Below, piece by piece: positions 59,293-64,000 of a DNA stretch of 64,000 nt. The DNA lies in NCBI GenBank assembly GCA_046703545.1, contig JBJKSX010000059.1:1-64000 (forward strand), written 5' to 3'. The position numbers were made by a program, and so were the translations under genes. The stretch comes from JAJZOM01 sp046703545 (GTDB lineage Archaea; Thermoplasmatota; Thermoplasmata; Thermoplasmatales; Thermoplasmataceae). Position 1 is the first letter of the stretch; every line of letters begins with the position of its first letter. Under the pieces are notes generated by a model that worked only from the letters and a program-made list of their open reading frames with translations, ran no database searches and had not been told where the DNA came from.

Positions 59293-59964
59293 CTATTCAC
59301 CTTTTAATTCCTTGAGATAGCCCTGAATCCTGTCTGTGAGGCCAGTCGTATGTGCTTCTTCTTCTACCTTCTTTATGGCCCTTATTGCTACGGAGACATT
59401 CTCCGGGGTTCCGTCCACCCATATGAGGCCATTCTGGCCAACCACAATTCTGGTTTCAGTGCTGTCTTTTATCATGTTCACCATGGATCCGCCCTTTCCA
59501 ATGATCCTTGGAACCTTTGGAGCAGGCACCACGGTTATCTGCCCTCCTTCTAGCTTCCTGAGGCCCACATCCTTCATGGTGAGCCAGCTCTCCTTGATCT
59601 CGTTGAGCGTCATCACTTTTGTATAGATGTAGTCGCCGGGAGCAAGGTACCTGAGGAGGTCCCCTGAATTTGTCCTCCATGGCGTGTCATTCATGTGGAG
59701 CAATGTGTGGTATGGCGAGCTGATATCCACAATCCACATTGAAGGACCTACTTCTATAACCTTCCCAATGACCTTGTCGCCCCTTCTTGGATAATATGGT
59801 CCGGAAAAAGGTACAACATCCACGAAATGGTCACTGACCTGAACAGTACCGAAAAAAGAGGAACAGAACTGGTTTTCACCGCATTTATGCACTCCGTTCC
59901 TTGGCTTGCCGAGGCTCTCCTCAAGGATGTCCCCCGGCATAACTATCTGTTTTGCTTCTGACAT
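59293..59964 (-). CDS. rrp4: exosome cap protein Rrp4
   Basis: This 223-aa protein caps the exosome ring and binds RNA substrates. The N-terminal domain contains VMPGDILEE. An S1 domain (about 60-130) has PRRGDKVIGKVIEVGPSMW and LRYLAPGDYIYTKV. A KH domain (about 140-205) has VPRIIGKGGSMVNMIKDST with the GxxG loop as GKGG. GGTGA lies 5-6 bases before ATG 59964. TTAAATATGG in the 222-bp gap upstream may act as an internal promoter. Confidence 0.96.
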   Translation of the reverse strand: MSEAKQIVMPGDILEESLGKPRNGVHKCGENQFCSSFFGTVQVSDHFVDVVPFSGPYYPRRGDKVIGKVIEVGPSMWIVDISSPYHTLLHMNDTPWRTNSGDLLRYLAPGDYIYTKVMTLNEIKESWLTMKDVGLRKLEGGQITVVPAPKVPRIIGKGGSMVNMIKDSTETRIVVGQNGLIWVDGTPENVSVAIRAIKKVEEEAHTTGLTDRIQGYLKELKGE

Positions 59965-60186
59965 TAATTCACCTTCGAATACTCAAGCTTGAATTCCCCT
60001 GTCGCTATTTGAACATTGCTTCACGGCAGAAACCCATAAGTTGCTTCCACCACCAAATCCCTTTTGCTGCTTGAGGAATAGGCCTGATACACTTTTTCTT
60101 CTCGGCATTCCATATTTAAGCCATATTTATTATTTCCGTATCCGGGAAATCTTCTGTGAATGCACCGCAGAATTTGCTCAAGAAGG

Positions 60187-60885
60187 CTATTTTCCTTTCA
60201 CAACCTTGATTTCAATGTCATCCTGGCCTTTTCTGCTGAGTGACCCCATGATCTCGTTCGCAAGTCCCGATGGTACTTCGAGAAGGCCAATCCATGAACC
60301 GTCCGGGGCCCATTCTTCCTTCTGGAGATATCCTCCCCTGACTATTTCTCCGTATACTCTTCCGTATGCATCCCCTGTAAGCTTTACAGCGAGTTTCGTC
60401 TTTTCCATGCGGATTGGGATCAATGGCTTGATTGCCTTCAGCACAATCTGCACCTGTTCGCCAACTCCCTTGAAAGGGTCGATGTGGATCTTGGTTTCTT
60501 CCAGTGCCTGCGCTATTCTGGAGGCAGGGTGGGGCGTGTTTGTCTGCGGGTTGATTGATTCCCGGGCTATGGTGTCGATGACCTGGCGCCTCTTCCTCTC
60601 CGTCATCTGGTGACGCTGCTCTGTTGTGAGCTGGATCTGCCCCTTTCTCACTATCTCAATAATAATCTCCGAAATGTCGGTTGTCTTGAAGACTTCCTTG
60701 AGTGACTCTTCGCCTGCCTTCTCTCCCTTTTTGGCATCCTTGTAGATCTCGTCCAGGGCAACATCGTTCTCAAGATCCAGCTTGCCCTCCTTGATCTTCT
60801 CAGTTGCATCCGGATCAACGAAGATCTCAAACTTGTGGCCATGGGATTCAAGTCTTGCCACAATGGCGTCTTCCACTCTTACCAT
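60187..60885 (-). CDS. ribosome maturation protein SBDS
   Basis: This 232-aa protein is the archaeal Shwachman-Bodian-Diamond protein, which helps release the anti-association factor from the large subunit. The FYSH domain (about 1-90) contains HKFEIFVDPDATEKIKEGKL, the middle helical domain has LTTEQRHQMTERKRRQVIDT and NPQTNTPHPASRI, and the C-terminal ferredoxin-like domain ends SLSRKGQDDIEIKVV. ATTTTATGA at about 60903-60912 on this strand is a TATA box about 23 bp before ATG 60885, so SBDS also has its own promoter. Confidence 0.95.
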   Translation of the reverse strand: MVRVEDAIVARLESHGHKFEIFVDPDATEKIKEGKLDLENDVALDEIYKDAKKGEKAGEESLKEVFKTTDISEIIIEIVRKGQIQLTTEQRHQMTERKRRQVIDTIARESINPQTNTPHPASRIAQALEETKIHIDPFKGVGEQVQIVLKAIKPLIPIRMEKTKLAVKLTGDAYGRVYGEIVRGGYLQKEEWAPDGSWIGLLEVPSGLANEIMGSLSRKGQDDIEIKVVKGK

Positions 60886-60941
60886 GAAAAGAAATCAGAT
60901 GGAATCATAAAATAATATTGGATTGGCGGGTGCAAAAAAAG

Positions 60942-61646
60942 TTACTGCACCAGCTTTTCAACTTCTTCTTTTGAATATATATGGAATTTGTTGCCCTCAG
61001 TTATTGCAGCAACTTCCGGAGTCCTGAATTCTGATGGGTCCTCGTAAGAGTCCTTAAGCGACTTTATTCCCAGATTTACGGCTTCCATTTCGCCAAGGTC
61101 TTCCTTGTACTCCTTCTCCAGTTTCTCCACCACGGGGTTCCTGTATTCTCCGATTGCAACTGCCTTGTATTCGTTGATGGTACCGGCAGGGTCGCAGTCG
61201 AAAAGTCTTGGCCCTATGCTGTCAAAACCTGCAAAAATCATTGCAACACCATATGGCCTTACTCCGCCATACTGCGTGTACTGCTGCATCTGGTCTGCAA
61301 CTCTCTTCACGAGGTTCTCTATATTCACGAGGGATCCATAAGTGATCTTCTCCTGCTGGACCGAAATCCTAGCGAGGTCTATCAGAATCCTTGCGTCAGC
61401 AACAAGCCCGGATGTGACTGTTGAAACATAATCGTCAATGAGCTGAATCTTCTCCATTGAGTTCTGTTCAACCAGCCTGCTTCTTGACTTCTTGTCTGAA
61501 ATGAGAACTACGCCATTCTTGAATCTTATGCCGAGAGCTGTTGAACCTTTCTTGATTGCCTCTCTCGCATATTCAACCTGAAAGAGCCTTCCGTCCGGGG
61601 AAAATACGGTTATTGCCCTGTCATAAGCCATTTGGCCCTGCTGCAT
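60942..61646 (-). CDS. psmA: 20S proteasome alpha subunit
   Basis: This 234-aa protein forms the outer rings of the 20S proteasome. The N-terminal gate MQQGQMAYDRAITVFSPDGR and LFQVEYAREAIKKGSTALG are very close to the Thermoplasma acidophilum sequence as I remember it. ADQMQQYTQYGGVRPYGVAMI and FDCDPAGTINEYKA are also characteristic. The C-terminus is slightly longer. GGTGA at 61652-61656 is the ribosome-binding site and CTTTATAA at 61680-61687 the TATA box, giving a leader of about 10 bases. The beta subunit is not in the window. Confidence 0.98.
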   Translation of the reverse strand: MQQGQMAYDRAITVFSPDGRLFQVEYAREAIKKGSTALGIRFKNGVVLISDKKSRSRLVEQNSMEKIQLIDDYVSTVTSGLVADARILIDLARISVQQEKITYGSLVNIENLVKRVADQMQQYTQYGGVRPYGVAMIFAGFDSIGPRLFDCDPAGTINEYKAVAIGEYRNPVVEKLEKEYKEDLGEMEAVNLGIKSLKDSYEDPSEFRTPEVAAITEGNKFHIYSKEEVEKLVQ

Positions 61647-61679
61647 CTAATTCACCTTGGCTTCCATAAGCTATCCCAA

Positions 61680-61687
61680 TTATAAAG
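61680..61687 (-). promoter_or_regulatory. TATA box for the psmA-led superoperon
   Basis: CTTTATAA on the minus strand predicts a transcript start near 61657. That is just before the GGTGA site at 61652-61656, so psmA mRNA keeps a ribosome-binding site, unlike the leaderless genes elsewhere. Confidence 0.6.
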
Positions 61688-61829
61688 GTTTTCTCAGTGG
61701 GGCGACGATTGTAATTTCCCGGAAAATGGCATCTGGAGCCCACACCACTTAAACGTTTCCAATTGTTTTTATGGAGGCCATTTTTCAAAGTCTGGATTTG
61801 CAAAAAAAAGAGGCATGAGTTTTCAAAAC

Positions 61830-63056
61830 TCATATTGTCAGGTTGTAGAACTCCTTGAAATAAAGTGGGCCAACCACCGTGAGGGCTATGATTGCAGCAA
61901 TGAAGTAGAACGAGCCCGCAATGGTGAAGAAAGCTATGAGCACACCCCCAATTGCACCTGAAAGGAAGGTGAGGCTTATTGCGAAAGTGTTGATTGCACC
62001 CATTGTCCTGCCCATCATTTCCTGGTCAACAATCTTGACGATAGATGTCATCACCATCACGTTCGTTATTCCCACAAGGACCCCTATGGCAAAGGAGAAG
62101 GGAAAATCAAGGTAGATGTCCTGGAAGTACCCTATCATCACAAGTATCACGCTTGTGAAAATGAGAAGGGCCAGTGCATAGGGGCCAATCTTTCCTTTCA
62201 CCCTGGAACCCACTGCCGATCCTGCAAAAATGCCCAGGGTCAGAGCAAGGAAGAATCCTGTGAAGTAAATCGCAGGCAGGGAAAATGTCTCCTCAACCTG
62301 GTAAGCCATGAGGATCCCAAGTGTTCCAAATGCAAGGTTTGCCACCAGTGAAATCAGTATGGTAGCCTTGAGCGCCCTCTTGCTGAATATGTACTTGAAG
62401 CCGTTTATGATTGAACTGCCAATAGATTCCTCGTTTGAGGCCACTTCAAGCCTCTCGTTCTTCAGCAGCGCAATTGGTATTATTGAGACAGCCATGATAA
62501 GGGCGAAGCTGTAGATGGCGAACTGCAGCCCAAAGAGTATCAGAACTCCTGCCGCAACAAACCCGACACCCTGCCCCAGTGAGGTTACACTCTGCATGAG
62601 GGCAGAACCGTTCTTGTACTGCCCCTCCTTGAGGAACTGCTTTGTCCAGCTTGCCCTGGTGGAATTCAGGATGTCTGAAGTCAGGCCGACCACAAATGCC
62701 ACCGAATATATGGAGATAACCTGCAACACCAGGCTGGAGGTCACGAGAGAAACGGCCAGGGCCAGCACAACTGCTGCCCTCAGTGCGGATGCGACTATTG
62801 AAAGAAGCTTCTTGCTGAACAGGCTGTCCACATAAGCGCCGAATGCGAAACTCAGCAGGAGCGGAAGTGCGCCCATTCCGTCCGCAAACCCTGTTATTAT
62901 GGGGTTGTTTGTCACAGCCAGGGCAATCCATATGATTGCCAGGCTCAGGGCTGAAGAGCCCACGGTGGAAAGGCCTGCGTTTATTGTGACAAGGTGGAAA
63001 TTGATACCTATTCTCTCAGGTTTGGACATTTTTATGTCGCTTTTGTCAGCCATCAT
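61830..63056 (-). CDS. MFS transporter, DHA3/MefA-like
   Basis: This 408-aa protein has about 12 spans of the MFS_3/Enterobactin exporter type: ALSLAIIWIALAVTNNPIITG in span 1-2 region, PLLLSFAFGAYVDSLFSKKLL as degenerate motif A, and LNSTRASWTKQFLKEG before span 5. It probably exports a toxic or secreted compound. AAGGAG at about 63069-63074 supports ATG 63056; the open frame reaches 63092. It diverges from an HTH regulator gene that probably controls it. Confidence 0.86.
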   Translation of the reverse strand: MMADKSDIKMSKPERIGINFHLVTINAGLSTVGSSALSLAIIWIALAVTNNPIITGFADGMGALPLLLSFAFGAYVDSLFSKKLLSIVASALRAAVVLALAVSLVTSSLVLQVISIYSVAFVVGLTSDILNSTRASWTKQFLKEGQYKNGSALMQSVTSLGQGVGFVAAGVLILFGLQFAIYSFALIMAVSIIPIALLKNERLEVASNEESIGSSIINGFKYIFSKRALKATILISLVANLAFGTLGILMAYQVEETFSLPAIYFTGFFLALTLGIFAGSAVGSRVKGKIGPYALALLIFTSVILVMIGYFQDIYLDFPFSFAIGVLVGITNVMVMTSIVKIVDQEMMGRTMGAINTFAISLTFLSGAIGGVLIAFFTIAGSFYFIAAIIALTVVGPLYFKEFYNLTI

Positions 63057-63139
63057 TTCAACATAGCTCCTTAGGGCACCTGCGTTGAACATTCAGTTCA
63101 AGCGGTGAACCCATCTACATGAGTAAATCACATTCAGGC

Positions 63140-63146
63140 ATATAAA
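63140..63146 (-). promoter_or_regulatory. TATA box for the DHA3 MFS gene
   Basis: TTTATAT on the minus strand lies in the 136-bp divergent region. It predicts a transcript start near 63117, giving a leader that includes the AAGGAG site. Confidence 0.5.
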
Positions 63147-63162
63147 TGTTGTTTATACGTAA

Positions 63163-63170
63163 ATATAAAA
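63163..63170 (+). promoter_or_regulatory. TATA box for the HTH regulator gene
   Basis: ATATAAAA is centred 26-27 bp before ATG 63193, a leaderless arrangement. It lies 17 bp from the opposite-facing MFS TATA box, so the bound regulator could block both. Confidence 0.6.
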
Positions 63171-63192
63171 TTGTAATATCGTATTATGAGTC

Positions 63193-63801
63193 ATGGATCC
63201 CTTAGAACGCTTCGACATAATTTCGAAGACCTACAGCAACCCCACCAAGATTGGGATTATACTTCTGCTGCTGGAAAACAACAGGATGACCGTCACCCAG
63301 ATGGAAAAATATCTTGGTGTGAGCAGATCCAACATCTATCATTTTACAGGCCAGATGGTGGCTGATGGCATCCTGAATGAGCCTGAAGTGGTGCCAAAGA
63401 AGAATTACGTTGAAAAGTACTACACATTGAATGTGGACATGATCGAGTTCAAGGAGGAAGACTGGGAGGAGGGGTTCAACACAATGAGCATTGATGCACT
63501 GAGATTGATGCTGAGCTCTGCGCTTCTTGGCTACTCCATGGACCTCAAGTTTCATGCGGAAAGGCTGTCCAAAGCCAGCGATGAAGAGATCCTCAGGCTG
63601 AAGGAGTGGTTCAACGAAACGCCTTCCTCTCTTCTTTACTCCACAATGTCAGCCCTGGGGGCGAAAGAGGCAAAACGCCTCCTGACGCGCATGACCAGCG
63701 AGTTGATGGAGGGCTCTAAGAAAAGGAATGAGAAAGACAGCGAGGATGTGGCCAAACTCATTGTCGTTTTCCTGCCTTTCCTTAAGGGCGCAATGCAGTG
63801 A
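63193..63801 (+). CDS. winged-helix (ArsR-like) transcriptional regulator
   Basis: This 202-aa protein has an N-terminal winged helix: FDIISKTYSNPTKIGIILLL, then MTVTQMEKYLGVSRSNIYHF as helix-turn-helix, and wing GILNEPEVVPKKNYVEKYYTL. The C-terminal 110 residues are helical and may bind a ligand or dimerise. It is transcribed divergently from an MFS exporter and is probably its local regulator, inferred from arrangement only. Confidence 0.85.
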   Translation: MDPLERFDIISKTYSNPTKIGIILLLLENNRMTVTQMEKYLGVSRSNIYHFTGQMVADGILNEPEVVPKKNYVEKYYTLNVDMIEFKEEDWEEGFNTMSIDALRLMLSSALLGYSMDLKFHAERLSKASDEEILRLKEWFNETPSSLLYSTMSALGAKEAKRLLTRMTSELMEGSKKRNEKDSEDVAKLIVVFLPFLKGAMQ

Positions 63802-63862
63802 TTCAGCTAGAGAATACATGCCAGATGAATGAATTGAGGCCAGTGCACGGAGTTAGAGGATA

Positions 63863-64000
63863 ATGGGGCTGAACGGCATTGCTGATGGTGATTACGTAAT
63901 TTTCGACAACCATCTCCACCTCAACCCGGAGGGAAGGCTGCTGCAGGCAGTTGACATGTTCAGGAAAGCTGGGGGAGATTCTTTCAATCTTGTGAACCTG
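63863..64000 (+). CDS. TIM-barrel metal-dependent hydrolase (TatD-related), truncated by window edge
   Basis: Forty-six codons from ATG 63863 run to the right edge without a stop. The segment DYVIFDNHLHLNPEGRLLQA has the H-x-H metal motif on the first barrel strand, typical of the amidohydrolase/TatD superfamily and of archaeal COG1099 proteins. It is followed by an amphipathic helix and the second strand FNLVNL. GGAG at 63850-63853 and AGAGGAT nearer the ATG could serve for ribosome binding. It follows the regulator gene on the same strand by 61 bp. Confidence 0.75.
   Translation, partial: MGLNGIADGDYVIFDNHLHLNPEGRLLQAVDMFRKAGGDSFNLVNL

Noticed and set aside
60000..60110. Short leftward frames (30-41 codons) between SBDS and rrp4
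   Set aside because: They are too close to the TATA-like elements to be leaderless, and neither has a ribosome-binding site or a recognisable product.
1..64000. CRISPR arrays, rRNA genes, complete insertion sequences
   Set aside because: No regularly spaced repeats, no rRNA-like conserved blocks and no transposase genes were seen on reading through the window.

Overview
The window is a 64 kb piece of archaeal chromosome, almost certainly from the order Thermoplasmatales. The best markers are the proteasome alpha subunit (60942-61646), whose opening residues MQQGQMAYDRAITVFSPDG match what I recall of the Thermoplasma protein, and a bacterial-type pantothenate kinase of the kind known from Picrophilus. 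A futalosine-type menaquinone gene and a cupredoxin/Rieske/cytochrome b cluster suit an acidophilic respiring member of that group. Base composition looks moderate (near 50% GC by eye, not counted). Many genes have a TATA box about 24-27 bp before the start codon, which implies leaderless mRNAs; genes inside operons instead carry a GGTGA ribosome-binding site.

Layout. The left end (1-7 kb) looks accessory. It holds a truncated SRPBCC-methyltransferase fusion in AT-rich DNA, a six-Asp-box propeller protein, a zinc-ribbon membrane protein with no normal start codon, a degenerate tyrosine-recombinase-like protein, a tandem pair of GNAT acetyltransferases, a small hydrophobic ORF and a 14-TM efflux pump. 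From 7 to 10.5 kb come an SH3 protein and its small partner, a membrane protein, an XRE regulator, and signal peptidase I with a membrane partner. From 10.5 to 31.7 kb is mostly housekeeping and metabolism: ftsY-pfdA-pgk, UDP-sugar genes (nucleotidyltransferase and UDP-sulfoquinovose synthase-like), MarC, an orphan ABC ATPase, a beta-CASP nuclease with MTA phosphorylase, a PIN-ATPase-KH protein, leucyl aminopeptidase, tRNA thiolation, tRNA-Ile, transporters, pantothenate kinase and an ABC exporter.

From 32.1 to 36.9 kb lies a respiratory module: membrane-anchored cupredoxin, Rieske protein, cytochrome b and an unrecognised 508-aa multi-pass membrane protein. It is followed by two tRNA-Ser genes flanking an Lrp regulator, a CoA-binding protein, transcription factor TFS and SRP54. 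From 40 to 54 kb come two geranylgeranyl-reductase-family flavoproteins (archaeal lipid saturation), endonuclease III, carAB, sfsA preceded by an unlisted 41-aa Cys-rich gene, kbl, an MqnD-like protein, carbamate kinase, a phosphoribosyltransferase and a stomatin-like protein.

From 54.2 to 61.7 kb a leftward run of twelve genes joins proteasome, SBDS, exosome (Rrp4/41/42), L37Ae, Rpo12, Pus10, L21e, Rpo4, DUF655 and KsgA. It links protein turnover, RNA degradation, ribosome maturation and transcription in one superoperon-like block. The window ends with an MFS pump diverging from its likely regulator and the start of a TIM-barrel metal hydrolase. No rRNA, CRISPR array or complete insertion sequence was seen.
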